Below, one piece after another: positions 8,270-17,446 of a stretch of DNA of 64,000 nt. Source of the stretch: Sphaerisporangium rufum (lineage in GTDB: Bacteria > Actinomycetota > Actinomycetes > Streptosporangiales > Streptosporangiaceae); NCBI RefSeq assembly GCF_016863395.1, contig NZ_BOOU01000067.1:1-64000 (forward strand). Direction: 5' to 3'. The notes beneath the pieces are model-generated. The model worked only from the letters and a program-made list of their open reading frames with translations, did not search any database and was not told the DNA's origin. Each line of letters opens with the position of its first letter. Position 1 is the stretch's first letter. The position numbers and the translations under genes were made by a program.

Positions 8270-9988
8270 ATGTCCATGAAGACCCCACGCGCGTTCACCC
8301 GCGTAGCCGCCGGGTTCGCCGCGTCCATAGTCGTCGCCGGTTGCTCCTCGTCCGCGGGTGCACCGGGACAGGCGGCCGGAGCGTCGTCCGGAGCCGGGGG
8401 CTCGGCGGGAGCCTCGAAGCCCCTGGTGGTCTACACCGGCGCGACCGGCGACATCCAGCCCATCTTCAACCCCTACCTGCCGGGTTCCCTCGGCGGCGGG
8501 GGCATGATCTTCGAGTCGTTGTTCTTCTACAACATCGTCCGCAACGAGGCGCCCCGGCCCCGGCTCGGCGAGAGCTTCTCCTGGAACGACGACGGCACGG
8601 AGCTGTCGATCACGCTGCGCAGCGGCGTCAATTGGTCCGACGGCCGGCCGTTCACCGCCAAGGACGTCGTGTTCACCCTGAACATGATCGCGAAGTACAA
8701 GGCCCTGAACAACACGGGCTACCGGGGCAAGGCGACCGCCACCGACGACACCCACGTAGTGATCAAGTTCGATGAGCCGTCCTTCCTGGACGGCCCGCAG
8801 ATACTCGGCCGGATCTGGATCGTGCCCGAGCACAAGTGGAAGGACTTCCCGGACCCCACCAAGGAGCAGCTCCGAGAGGCCGTCGGCACCGGGCCCTACC
8901 TGGTCGACGATCTCAAGCCCCAGGCGTTCACGTTGAAGGCGAACCCCGGCTACCGGGACGGCGAACCCGCCGTGAAGAAGATCCGTTTCCCCTCGCTGTC
9001 GGGCAACCAGTCCGGCGCCACCGCCCTCAAGGCGGGCCAGATCGACTGGCAGACCGGACCGGTGCCGGACATCGCGAACGTGGAACAGAGCTACCCCGGG
9101 TACAAGCTGATCATCACCCCGCTGAACCAGATGGTGATGGACACCTGCGCCAACGCCGACCTGGGATGCAAGGGCCCGCAGACCGACCCCGCCGTCCGCC
9201 AGGCGATGTACTACGCCGTCAACCGGACCCAGTTGAACGCGCTGGCCTTCGAGAACACCAGCGCCGAGATCTCGCCGAGCATGGCGCTGGTGCAGCGGGA
9301 CCAGGCGGTGATGTCCGGCCGGCTGCAGAACAAGGTCGCGCCGATGCAGCCGGATCCGGCCAAGGCGCAGCAGATCCTCGAAAGTGCGGGCTACGCGAAG
9401 GGCGCCGACGGGATCTACGCCAAGGACGGCAAGCCCGTCAAGCTGACGCTCAAGACGGTCGCCGGATGGACCGACTACATCACCGCGGCCGACACGCTGA
9501 GCCAGCAGCTGGCGAAGTCCGGTATCAAGGTCACCGCGCAACAGCTGTCGTACAACGAATGGGCCGGTGCGCGACAGCGCGGCGACTTCCAACTGATGCT
9601 CGACTCGCTGTTCCAGGGCCCGGCCGCCGACCCGTTCTACGTCTACAGCTACTTCTACAGCACCGACAGCACCGACAAGGTCGGCGGGGCGGCCGGCAAC
9701 AATGTCAGCCGCTTCTCCGATCCTGAGGTGGACAAGGCCCTCGCCGAACTGAAGAAGATCGACATATCGGACACCGCTCCGCGGCAACCGTACTTCGACA
9801 CGATCCAGACGCGCATCGAGCAGGCGATGCCCTACATCCCGCTGCTCACCCAGGGGACGATCAACATCTACAACGCCGGGAAGTTCACCGGCTGGCCGGC
9901 CAAGGAGGACCTGTACGCCTTCCCGGCGGCCTGGCAGGCGCCGGACGCCTCGGAGATCTACCTCCGGCTCAAGCCCACCGGCAAGTGA
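8270..9988 (+). CDS. ABC importer solute-binding lipoprotein (family 5)
   Basis: Extracytoplasmic binding protein of an oligopeptide/oligosaccharide-type ABC importer, 572 residues, family SBP_bac_5 (DppA/OppA fold). It has a lipoprotein signal with lipobox VVAGC (Cys25) and a Ser/Gly/Ala linker, then the mature domain. Family motifs include LRSGVNWSDGRPFTAKDV and the DPAVRQAMYYAVN segment. Family 5 proteins include cello- and manno-oligosaccharide binders as well as peptide binders. The neighbouring mannosidase, galactosidase and GH5 genes favour a manno- or gluco-oligosaccharide ligand (inference). The ATG at 8270 follows GAGAGGA at 8253-8259. It is first gene of the five-gene operon that reaches at least 13602. 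Confidence 0.88.
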   Translation: MSMKTPRAFTRVAAGFAASIVVAGCSSSAGAPGQAAGASSGAGGSAGASKPLVVYTGATGDIQPIFNPYLPGSLGGGGMIFESLFFYNIVRNEAPRPRLGESFSWNDDGTELSITLRSGVNWSDGRPFTAKDVVFTLNMIAKYKALNNTGYRGKATATDDTHVVIKFDEPSFLDGPQILGRIWIVPEHKWKDFPDPTKEQLREAVGTGPYLVDDLKPQAFTLKANPGYRDGEPAVKKIRFPSLSGNQSGATALKAGQIDWQTGPVPDIANVEQSYPGYKLIITPLNQMVMDTCANADLGCKGPQTDPAVRQAMYYAVNRTQLNALAFENTSAEISPSMALVQRDQAVMSGRLQNKVAPMQPDPAKAQQILESAGYAKGADGIYAKDGKPVKLTLKTVAGWTDYITAADTLSQQLAKSGIKVTAQQLSYNEWAGARQRGDFQLMLDSLFQGPAADPFYVYSYFYSTDSTDKVGGAAGNNVSRFSDPEVDKALAELKKIDISDTAPRQPYFDTIQTRIEQAMPYIPLLTQGTINIYNAGKFTGWPAKEDLYAFPAAWQAPDASEIYLRLKPTGK

Positions 9989-9992
9989 TCCG

Positions 9993-10988
9993 ATGCGGTA
10001 CTACCTCCGCAAGTTCGGTTTCTACCTGGCCGCCCTGTGGGCGGCGGTCACGCTGAACTTCTTCATCCCCCGGATGATGCCCGGCGACCCGGTGAGCATC
10101 CTGATGGCGAAGCTGCAGCAGCGGGGCGGCTCGGTGAACCCCGAGGCCCGCAGAGCCTACGAACTGCTGCTCGGCACCGACACGGGTGAGCCGCTGGCCA
10201 GACAGTATCTGTCCTATCTCGGCAACATGCTGCACGGCGACTTCGGGATCTCGGTCAGCGCCTACCCGGTGCCCGTCTCGGAGGTCATCGCCACCTCCCT
10301 GCCCTGGACGGTCGTGCTGGTGGGCATCGCGACGGTGCTGTCGGTCCTGGTCGGCACCGGGCTCGGGATGCTGGTGGGATGGCGGCGGGGCACCTGGCTC
10401 GACGCGCTGGTGCCCGCCACCACGGTGCTGGCGGCGGTGCCGTACTTCTGGCTGGCGCTCGTCCTCGTCGCCGTGCTCGGCTCCGCGCTGGGCTGGTTCC
10501 CGCTCATCGGCGGCTACGACGTCGACTTCACCCCCGGGTGGAACCTCGACTTCCTCGGCTCGGCCGTCCATCACGGCGTCCTGCCCGCGCTGACGATCGT
10601 GATCTCGTCGGTGGGCGGCTGGCTGCTGGGAATGCGCAACATGATGGTGTCCACGCTGTCCGAGGACTACGTGCTCACCGCCACCGCGAAAGGGCTGCCG
10701 AACAGGCGCGTGATGATCTGGTACGCCGCCCGCAACGCGGCGCTGCCGTCGATCGCCGGGTTCGCCATCTCCCTCGGATTCGTGGTGGCCGGTTCCATCG
10801 TCACCGAGCAGGTCTTCTCCTATCCCGGCATCGGCTCGAAGCTGCTGGAGGCCGTGCAGAACAACGACTACGCGCTCATGCAGGGCATCTTCCTGGTCAC
10901 GACCGTGGCGGTGCTCGGAGCCAACCTGGTGGTCGACCTGCTCTACAGCGTCATCGACCCACGGACCCGCGCGGGAGCGAACGCATGA
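9993..10988 (+). CDS. ABC importer permease (DppB/OppB-type)
   Basis: Inner-membrane permease of the family-5 ABC importer, 331 residues. The N-terminus (MRYYLRKFGFYL, then FFIPRMMPGDPV) is typical of OppB/DppB proteins. About six transmembrane segments follow, with the EAA coupling loop around DYVLTATAKGLPNRRV and the terminal motif YSVIDPRTR. It begins 4 bases after the binding-protein stop and overlaps the next gene by ATGA, so coupled translation is expected. It would pair with the DppC-like half of the following fusion protein to form the translocation pore. Confidence 0.92.
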   Translation: MRYYLRKFGFYLAALWAAVTLNFFIPRMMPGDPVSILMAKLQQRGGSVNPEARRAYELLLGTDTGEPLARQYLSYLGNMLHGDFGISVSAYPVPVSEVIATSLPWTVVLVGIATVLSVLVGTGLGMLVGWRRGTWLDALVPATTVLAAVPYFWLALVLVAVLGSALGWFPLIGGYDVDFTPGWNLDFLGSAVHHGVLPALTIVISSVGGWLLGMRNMMVSTLSEDYVLTATAKGLPNRRVMIWYAARNAALPSIAGFAISLGFVVAGSIVTEQVFSYPGIGSKLLEAVQNNDYALMQGIFLVTTVAVLGANLVVDLLYSVIDPRTRAGANA

Positions 10989-12748
10989 CCGATCTCGGTC
11001 CGGATTCCCCGGCGCCCCGGCGCGCCGTGCTGCCCCGGTCGTCGCCCAAGCTGGTCACCGGGCTCGCCCTGATCGCCGCGATCGCCCTTTTCGGCGTCGC
11101 CGGCCCGCTCTTCGTCGGCGAGCCGGGCGCGATCAACGACATCGGACTGGCTCCGCCCGGCGGAGGCCATCTCCTCGGCACCACGCAGCTGGGCCAGGAT
11201 GTACTGGCCCAGATCGCGTACGCGACCAGGGGTTCGCTCTACATCGGCGTGCTCGTCGGCGTGATGGCCACGGTCCTGTCGGCGCTGTTCGGCATCGTGG
11301 GCAGCTACGTCGGCGGCGCGGTGGACGAGGCGTTCTCGCTGTTCTCCAACGTGATGCTGGTGATCCCCGGCCTCCCGCTGGTCATCGTCATCTCCGCGTT
11401 CGTGCCGCCCGAGCAGCGAGGCGCGTGGACCATCGCGGTGGTGCTCGCGGTCACCGGCTGGGCCGGGGCGGCCCGGGTGCTTCGCGCGCAGACGCTGACG
11501 CTGCGCAACCGGGAGTACGTCCTGGCCGCCCGCGTGGCGGGGGAGCCGGCGTGGCGGATCATCGTCGTCGAGATGCTGCCGAACCTCCTGCCGCTGCTGG
11601 CCTCCCAGTTCGTGTTCTCGGTGATCGCGGCGATCCTTTCCGAGGCGGGCCTGTCGTTCCTCGGGCTCGGCGCCTCGAATTCCTCCACCCTCGGCACGAT
11701 GCTCTACTACGCCCAGAACGGTTTCGCGCTGCAACGCGGCGCGTGGTGGTGGTTCGTGCCGCCGGGCCTGATCATCGCACTGTTCGGGTGCGGTCTCGCA
11801 CTGGTCAACTTCAGCATCGACGAGATCATCGACCCCAAGCTGCGCACCGTACCGCGCCGGATCCGGCAGCGGCGGCGCGCCCCGGCACCGGTGGAGCGGC
11901 CCGCGCCGGACACCGCGGTGAGCGTGCGGAACCTCTCGGTGACCTACGGGAACGCGGTGCCGGCGGTCAAGGACGTGTCGCTGGAGGTACGGCGGGGCGA
12001 GATTCTGGGCCTGGCGGGTGAGTCGGGCAGCGGGAAGACGACGCTCGCGTACGCGATCAACCGCCTGCACCGGCCGCCGGCGCAGGTCACCGCGGGGTCG
12101 GTCACCTTTCACGACCGGGACGGCGGGGACGTGGACGTGCTCGCCCTGCCGCCCGGCGAGCTGCGCGCCTTCCGGTGGTCCCAGCTGTCGGTGGTGTTCC
12201 AGGGAGCGATGAACTCGCTGAACCCGGTCATGACGATCCGAGCGCAACTGGAGGACGTACTCGCCACGCACCGCCCCCACCTGTCGCGGAGCGATCGCCG
12301 GGCGCGCTGTGCCAGGTCGCTGGAGTTGGTGGGTGTGGACCCGGCACGGCTGCGCTCCTATCCCCACGAGCTGTCCGGCGGCATGCGACAGCGCGTCATG
12401 ATCGCGATGGCCATGCTGCTAGATCCGCAGGTCATGATCATGGACGAGCCGACCAGCGCCCTGGACGTGGTGGTACAGCGAGGCATCCTCCGCGAGATCC
12501 TGCGCCTGCGTGACGAACTGGGGTTCGCGATCGTGCTCATCACCCACGATCTACCGCTCCTCCTCGAGGTGAGCGACCGCATCGCCGTGATGCTGGGCGG
12601 GGAGATCGTCGAGTGCGCGGCGACCGAGGAGATCCTCGCCGGACCCCGCCATGCCTATACCCGGCGCCTGCTCGAATCGTTTCCCAGCCTCACCGGGGAG
12701 CGCGGCGCGTTCGTCCGCTCCGGTGAGGCCACCGGAGGTGCGCGGTGA
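10985..12748 (+). CDS. Fused ABC permease-ATPase (DppC-DppD type)
   Basis: One 587-residue chain joins a DppC-type permease (about 1-290) to a DppD-type ATPase (about 310-587). The permease half has a TQLGQDVLAQ segment near 67-76, the EAA-like loop EYVLAARVAGEPAW (177-190) and ends IDEIIDPKLR. An Arg/Pro linker (290-310) follows. The ATPase half has Walker A GESGSGKT (345-352), signature LSGGM (463-467), Walker B VMIMDEP (483-489) and the DppD-type C-terminal tail. The start ATG at 10985 overlaps the previous stop (ATGA). There is no stop or frameshift between domains, so this is a true fusion, an arrangement known in some actinobacterial importers. A second ATPase follows, so the complex would hold one free and one tethered nucleotide-binding domain. 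Confidence 0.9.
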   Translation: MTDLGPDSPAPRRAVLPRSSPKLVTGLALIAAIALFGVAGPLFVGEPGAINDIGLAPPGGGHLLGTTQLGQDVLAQIAYATRGSLYIGVLVGVMATVLSALFGIVGSYVGGAVDEAFSLFSNVMLVIPGLPLVIVISAFVPPEQRGAWTIAVVLAVTGWAGAARVLRAQTLTLRNREYVLAARVAGEPAWRIIVVEMLPNLLPLLASQFVFSVIAAILSEAGLSFLGLGASNSSTLGTMLYYAQNGFALQRGAWWWFVPPGLIIALFGCGLALVNFSIDEIIDPKLRTVPRRIRQRRRAPAPVERPAPDTAVSVRNLSVTYGNAVPAVKDVSLEVRRGEILGLAGESGSGKTTLAYAINRLHRPPAQVTAGSVTFHDRDGGDVDVLALPPGELRAFRWSQLSVVFQGAMNSLNPVMTIRAQLEDVLATHRPHLSRSDRRARCARSLELVGVDPARLRSYPHELSGGMRQRVMIAMAMLLDPQVMIMDEPTSALDVVVQRGILREILRLRDELGFAIVLITHDLPLLLEVSDRIAVMLGGEIVECAATEEILAGPRHAYTRRLLESFPSLTGERGAFVRSGEATGGAR

Positions 12749-13602
12749 CCACGCTCGACGTCAAGGATCTCGTCAAGGATTTCCGCATCCGAGACGGCCT
12801 GCGCGGCCGGCGGCTGCGGGCCGTGGACCGCGTGTCGTTCACGCTCACACCCGGCCGTACGGTCGCCCTGGTCGGCGAGTCGGGTTCGGGCAAGTCCACG
12901 ATCGCCAGGATCATCGCCCGGCTCGAACGGCCCACCGCCGGACAGGTCGTCATGACGGACGAGGGCGGCGGCCGGGTGCCCGACCGGGACTATCGCGACC
13001 AGGTGCAGATGGTCTTCCAGGACCCGTTCTCCTCGCTGAACCCCTTCCACACCATCGAGCACCATCTGATCCGGCCACTGCTGCTGCACGGGCGGGCCCG
13101 GGCCGGCGCCGATGCCCGCAAGAAGGTCGCCGAACTGCTGGAACGGGTCAACCTGCCCGCACGCGACATCGCCCACCGCCGCCCGCACGAGCTGTCCGGC
13201 GGCCAGCGGCAGCGGGTCGCCATCGCTCGCGCGCTCGCGCCGGGGGCGAGGGTGATCGTGGCCGACGAACCCGTGTCCATGCTGGACGTCTCCATCCGGC
13301 TGGGCGTGCTGAACCTGCTGGCGCGCCTGCAACGCGAGGAGAACCTGGCCGTCCTCTACATCACCCACGACCTGGCCACCGCACGGCACTTCTCCGACGA
13401 CATCCTCGTGCTCTACCGAGGCCGGGTCGTGGAGCGCGGCCCGGCGGACGAGGTCATCCTCGACCCACGGCACCCCTACACCCGGCTGCTGGCCGCCGCC
13501 TCGCCGAACCCGGAGGCGCGTGGCCGGTCTCTCGACATCGATGCGGCGGCTGTCGTGGCAGCCGGCGAGGCCCCCGCCTACGACCATCGGATCCAGTCGT
13601 GA
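12745..13602 (+). CDS. ABC importer ATPase (OppF/DppF-type)
   Basis: Cytoplasmic ATPase subunit, 285 residues. Walker A GESGSGKST (44-52), Q-loop MVFQDPFSSLNP, signature LSGGQRQR, Walker B VIVADEPVSMLD and the H-loop YITHD are all present, as is the C-terminal oligopeptide-transporter tail HPYTRLLAAA. The GTG start at 12745 overlaps the stop of the permease-ATPase fusion (GTGA), with GGAGG upstream at 12734-12738. It would heterodimerise with the ATPase half of that fusion to drive oligosaccharide uptake. Confidence 0.92.
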   Translation: MTTLDVKDLVKDFRIRDGLRGRRLRAVDRVSFTLTPGRTVALVGESGSGKSTIARIIARLERPTAGQVVMTDEGGGRVPDRDYRDQVQMVFQDPFSSLNPFHTIEHHLIRPLLLHGRARAGADARKKVAELLERVNLPARDIAHRRPHELSGGQRQRVAIARALAPGARVIVADEPVSMLDVSIRLGVLNLLARLQREENLAVLYITHDLATARHFSDDILVLYRGRVVERGPADEVILDPRHPYTRLLAAASPNPEARGRSLDIDAAAVVAAGEAPAYDHRIQS

Positions 13603-13644
13603 GGCGGCAGATCCCCGGATCCACCAGGTAGCAGGAGGAGATCC

Positions 13645-15147
13645 ATGAAACATCGCGTCGCGTTGGCCGCGGCGGCGGCCGTCGGCCTGGTGGCCGTGGG
13701 TGCCGCGCTCGTGAGCCCGCCGGCCTCCGCCGCCGGCAGCGGCTGTTCGGTGAAGTACAAGGTCGCCGGCGAGTGGCAGGGCGGCTTCCAGGGTGACGTC
13801 TCGATCACCAATCTGGGCGATCCGCTGACCGGCTGGACGCTGGAGTTCGACTTCCCCGACTCCGGGCAGCGCGTGAACAACGGCTGGAGCGCCGACTGGT
13901 CGCAGTCCGGCACGCACGTCACCGCCCGGAACATGAGCTGGAACGGCGCCCTGGCCGGCAACGCCTCGGTGTCCATCGGCTTCATCGGCGCGTGGGCCGG
14001 AGCCAACCCGGCGCCCACCGCGTTCAAGGTCAACGGTGTGGCGTGCGGCGGCGGCACGTCGACCCCCACCCCCACCCCCACCCTCACTCCCACGCCGACC
14101 CCCACCCCCACTCCGACGCCGCCGACCGGTCCCGCGCCGCGGTTGCGGGTGTCCGGCAACAAGATCGTCACCGCGGAGGGCAAGGCCTACCGGCTGCTCG
14201 GCGTCAGCCGCTCCGCCGGCGAGTACGCCTGCGTCCAGGGCAAGGGCACCTGGGACTTCGGCCCGGTGGACCAGGCCTCGGTGGACGCGATGAAGACCTG
14301 GAACATCCACGCCGTCCGCATCCCGCTCAACGAGGAGTGCTGGCTCGGCACGAACGGCTCGCCCGGCGGCGCCGCCTACCAGCAGGACGTCAAGGACTAC
14401 GCGAACCTGCTGGTCGCCAACGGCATCACGCCGATCATCGACCTGCACTGGAACTGGGGACAGTTCACCGGCGTCTCCTGGGCGTGCACGGACACCACGG
14501 CGACCTGCCAGAAGCCGATGCCCGACGCGAAGTACGCCCCGCAGTTCTGGACCGGCGTGGCGAACGCCTTCAAGGGCAACGACGCGGTCGTCTTCGACCT
14601 GTTCAACGAGCCGTGGCCGGAGTACGGCACCGGCGACACCACCTCGGGCTGGAAGTGCCTGCGCGACGGCGGGAACTGCCCCGGCTTCACCTACGAGGTC
14701 GCGGGCATGCAGAGCCTGGTCGACGCCGTCCGGGCGACGGGGGCGACCAATATCGTCATGGTCGGCGGCCTCGCCTGGAGCAACGACCTGAGCCAGTGGC
14801 TGCAGTACAAGCCGAACGACCCGACCGGCAATCTGGTCGCCTCGTGGCACTCCTACAGCTTCAACTACTGCTCCAACGAAGCCTGCTGGGACAGCCAGAT
14901 CGCCCCGCTCGCCGCGAAGGTCCCCGTGGTGACCGGCGAGTTCGGCGCGGACAACTGCGGCTACGACTACATGGACCGGCTCACCAGGTGGGCCGACAAG
15001 AACGGCGTCTCGTACCTGGCCTGGACCTGGAGCCCGTGGGGTTGCAGCAGCGGCGCGGTGCTGATCAAGGACTACGACGGCACCCCCGAGCCGGGCATCG
15101 GGGTGGGCTACCGGGCCCACCTGCTCACCCAGAACCCGTACGCGTGA
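13645..15147 (+). CDS. Secreted CBM2-GH5 endo-glycanase (cellulase/mannanase class)
   Basis: Exported 500-residue polysaccharide hydrolase. It has a signal peptide ending ASA-A near residue 29, then a CBM2 (about 31-134; conserved Trp at 44, 64 and 81, Cys34-Cys134 pair). A Thr-Pro linker (139-160) precedes a GH5 catalytic barrel (about 165-500). Acid/base Glu322 lies in LFNEPW and nucleophile Glu432 in TGEFG; several Cys in the barrel suggest disulfides. GH5 members of this type are usually beta-1,4-endoglucanases, but the mannosidase/galactosidase context makes mannan or glucomannan cleavage possible. A strong GGAGGAG precedes the ATG, 42 bases after the ABC ATPase, so it may be co-transcribed with the importer. 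A strong hairpin terminator follows. Confidence 0.88.
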   Translation: MKHRVALAAAAAVGLVAVGAALVSPPASAAGSGCSVKYKVAGEWQGGFQGDVSITNLGDPLTGWTLEFDFPDSGQRVNNGWSADWSQSGTHVTARNMSWNGALAGNASVSIGFIGAWAGANPAPTAFKVNGVACGGGTSTPTPTPTLTPTPTPTPTPTPPTGPAPRLRVSGNKIVTAEGKAYRLLGVSRSAGEYACVQGKGTWDFGPVDQASVDAMKTWNIHAVRIPLNEECWLGTNGSPGGAAYQQDVKDYANLLVANGITPIIDLHWNWGQFTGVSWACTDTTATCQKPMPDAKYAPQFWTGVANAFKGNDAVVFDLFNEPWPEYGTGDTTSGWKCLRDGGNCPGFTYEVAGMQSLVDAVRATGATNIVMVGGLAWSNDLSQWLQYKPNDPTGNLVASWHSYSFNYCSNEACWDSQIAPLAAKVPVVTGEFGADNCGYDYMDRLTRWADKNGVSYLAWTWSPWGCSSGAVLIKDYDGTPEPGIGVGYRAHLLTQNPYA

Positions 15148-15177
15148 CCATCTGTCCCGACCGCAGGTGACCGCGCC

Positions 15178-15210
15178 GGGCCCGGCCATCGGACCGTGAT
15201 GGCCGGGCCC
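15178..15210 (+). terminator. Hairpin terminator after the GH5 gene
   Basis: A perfect 12-base stem GGGCCCGGCCAT (15178-15189) with its complement at 15199-15210 and a 9-base loop, 31 bases after the GH5 stop. No U-run follows, as is common in actinomycete terminators. Confidence 0.75.
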
Positions 15211-15354
15211 TTCCGGCGAATACCGTCCCAGAGCCCGCGCCCGGCCACCCGAACGCCCTGGCCTCGCCCGGTTCTCATCACGCACCGCTTGATCTCCACC
15301 GCCCTGTCATGATCCGTCGCCACCGAAGCGCGGCGACTCACCGAGGAGTGCCAT

Positions 15355-17382
15355 ATGGCCGACCCACGCATGGACGCCTTCCGGAGCCGGCTCGGCGGCC
15401 TGGCCTACGGAGGCGACTACAACCCCGAGCAGTGGGACCGCGCCACCTGGCGGGAGGACGTCCGGCTCATGCGCGCGGCCGGGGTGAACCTGGTCTCGCT
15501 GGGGATCTTCGCCTGGGTCTCGATCGAACCGGAGCCCGGAAGGTACGAGTTCGACTGGCTCGACGAAGTCATGGACCTCCTGCACGAGGGCGGTGTCAGC
15601 GTCAACCTGGCCACCCCCACCGCCGCGCCGCCCGCCTGGCTCACCCGGCTGCACCCGGAAGTGGTCCCCATCATGGAGGACGGCCGGCCGCTCGGCCTGG
15701 GCAGCCGCCAGCACTTCGACCATTCCTCCCCCATCTACCGTCACTACGCGGCGACCATCGCCACCCGGCTCGCCGAGCGCTACTCCTTTCACCCGGCCCT
15801 GGCGATGTGGCACGTCAACAACGAGTACGGCCCCACCTCCTACAGCGAAGCCGCCGCGGCCGGCTTCCGCCGCTGGCTCCGGCGCAGGTATCACGACCTC
15901 GACACCCTCAACGACGCCTGGACCACCCGCTTCTGGGGCCAGGTCTACACCGAATGGGCGCAGATCGAGGTGTCCAACGTCATGGGCGTCTGGATGAACC
16001 CCGCTCGCCGCCTCGACTTCCGGCGCTTCACCTCCGACGCCCTGCTCGAGTGCTACCTCGCCGAGCGCGACATCCTCCGCTCCTTCCGCGACGACATCCC
16101 CATCATGACCAACCTGATGCCCTGCTATCCGCACGCCGACTACTGGAAGTGGGCGCCCGAGCAGGACGTCGCCGCCCTCGACATCTATCCCGACCCCGGC
16201 CACCCCGACGCACACATATCGTCCGCCTTCCACTACGACATGTGCCGCTCGCTCAAAGCCGGCCGGCCGTGGATGGTCATGGAGCAGGCCGCGAGCGCCA
16301 TCAACTCCAGAGACGTCAACCTGGTCAGGGAGCCCGGGCGGATGCGGCTCGGCTCGCTGCAGGCACTGGCACGCGGTTCCGACTCGGTGATGTTCTTCCA
16401 GTGGCGGGCCGCCCGGGGCGGGCAGGAGCGGTTCCACTCCGCGATGGTTCCGCACTCCGGCCCGGACTCGCGGACCTTCCGCGAGGTCGCCGGCCTCGGC
16501 CGCGAGCTGGGACTCCTCGCCCCGGTGGCGGGCACGACCACGCGACGCGCGGACGTCGCGATCCTGTTCGACTGGGACGGCCGGTGGGGGCTTGAGGACA
16601 CCGGGCGGCTGCCCCGCAACGACTTCGACTACACCGGCGTCGTCCTGCGCCACCACCGGCCGCTGTGGGAGCACCACCACCCGGTCGACGTCGTGTCGTC
16701 CAAGAGCGACCTGAATCCGTACCAGGTCCTGATCGTCCCCAACGCGTATCTGATCGACGACGAGGGGGCCGCGGCCGTCACCGAGTTCGCCCATGCCGGC
16801 GGCACGGTGGTGATGTCCTTCTTCTCCGGCGTCGCCGACGAGTGCGACCGGGTCCGCCCCGACGGGTATCCGGGGGCCTTCCGCCGGCTGATCGGGGCGA
16901 AGATCGACGAATACTGGCCGGCGCGTCCCGGCGAGCGGTTCGCGGTCCGGTTCGCCGACGGACGGACCGCCACCGCGAGCTGGTGGCGTGAGGACATCCA
17001 TCTCGAAACCGGCAGCGCGCTGGCGACGTACGCCGACGGGCCGCTGGCGGGGCGCGCCGCGGTCGTCACGAACTCCTACGGCTCCGGACGGGTCGTCTAC
17101 CTCGCGACCCTCCTGGAGGACGCCGCCTTCGACGCCGTCGTGCTGGACGCCGTGCGGAGCTCCGGCGTGGCGGATCCCTTCCCCGGCGTCCCCGCGCACG
17201 TCGAATGCACGGTACGGGAGGACGAGCGGAACGAACACCTCTTCCTGCTCAACCACCACCCTGACGTCCCGGTCACCGTTTCCCTGGACCGCCCGGGAAC
17301 CGACCTTCTCACCGGCGCCCCGGCCGCCGGAGAGATCACCTTGGCCCCCCTCGGCGCCGCGGTCGTCCACCGGACCCGGTGA
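15355..17382 (+). CDS. Beta-galactosidase, GH42
   Basis: Cytoplasmic GH42 beta-galactosidase, 675 residues, no signal peptide. The N-terminal YGGDYNPEQW (18-27) is the family hallmark. The acid/base Glu157 lies in HVNNEYG and the nucleophile Glu310 in MVMEQAAS. An A domain TIM barrel (about 1-385), a trimerisation domain (about 390-600) and a small C-terminal beta domain complete it. It would cleave beta-galactosyl ends of imported oligosaccharides, such as beta-galactose capped xyloglucan or galactoglucomannan fragments. The ATG at 15355 follows GAGGAG. It lies between the importer operon and the ROK gene and has its own 5' region of about 145 bases after the upstream terminator. Confidence 0.92.
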   Translation: MADPRMDAFRSRLGGLAYGGDYNPEQWDRATWREDVRLMRAAGVNLVSLGIFAWVSIEPEPGRYEFDWLDEVMDLLHEGGVSVNLATPTAAPPAWLTRLHPEVVPIMEDGRPLGLGSRQHFDHSSPIYRHYAATIATRLAERYSFHPALAMWHVNNEYGPTSYSEAAAAGFRRWLRRRYHDLDTLNDAWTTRFWGQVYTEWAQIEVSNVMGVWMNPARRLDFRRFTSDALLECYLAERDILRSFRDDIPIMTNLMPCYPHADYWKWAPEQDVAALDIYPDPGHPDAHISSAFHYDMCRSLKAGRPWMVMEQAASAINSRDVNLVREPGRMRLGSLQALARGSDSVMFFQWRAARGGQERFHSAMVPHSGPDSRTFREVAGLGRELGLLAPVAGTTTRRADVAILFDWDGRWGLEDTGRLPRNDFDYTGVVLRHHRPLWEHHHPVDVVSSKSDLNPYQVLIVPNAYLIDDEGAAAVTEFAHAGGTVVMSFFSGVADECDRVRPDGYPGAFRRLIGAKIDEYWPARPGERFAVRFADGRTATASWWREDIHLETGSALATYADGPLAGRAAVVTNSYGSGRVVYLATLLEDAAFDAVVLDAVRSSGVADPFPGVPAHVECTVREDERNEHLFLLNHHPDVPVTVSLDRPGTDLLTGAPAAGEITLAPLGAAVVHRTR

Positions 17383-17446
17383 CCCGCTTCTGTCCGATCA
17401 CGCTCGGCAGGGGCCGGCGCCGGCGGTGAGCGACCACCCGCCGATG

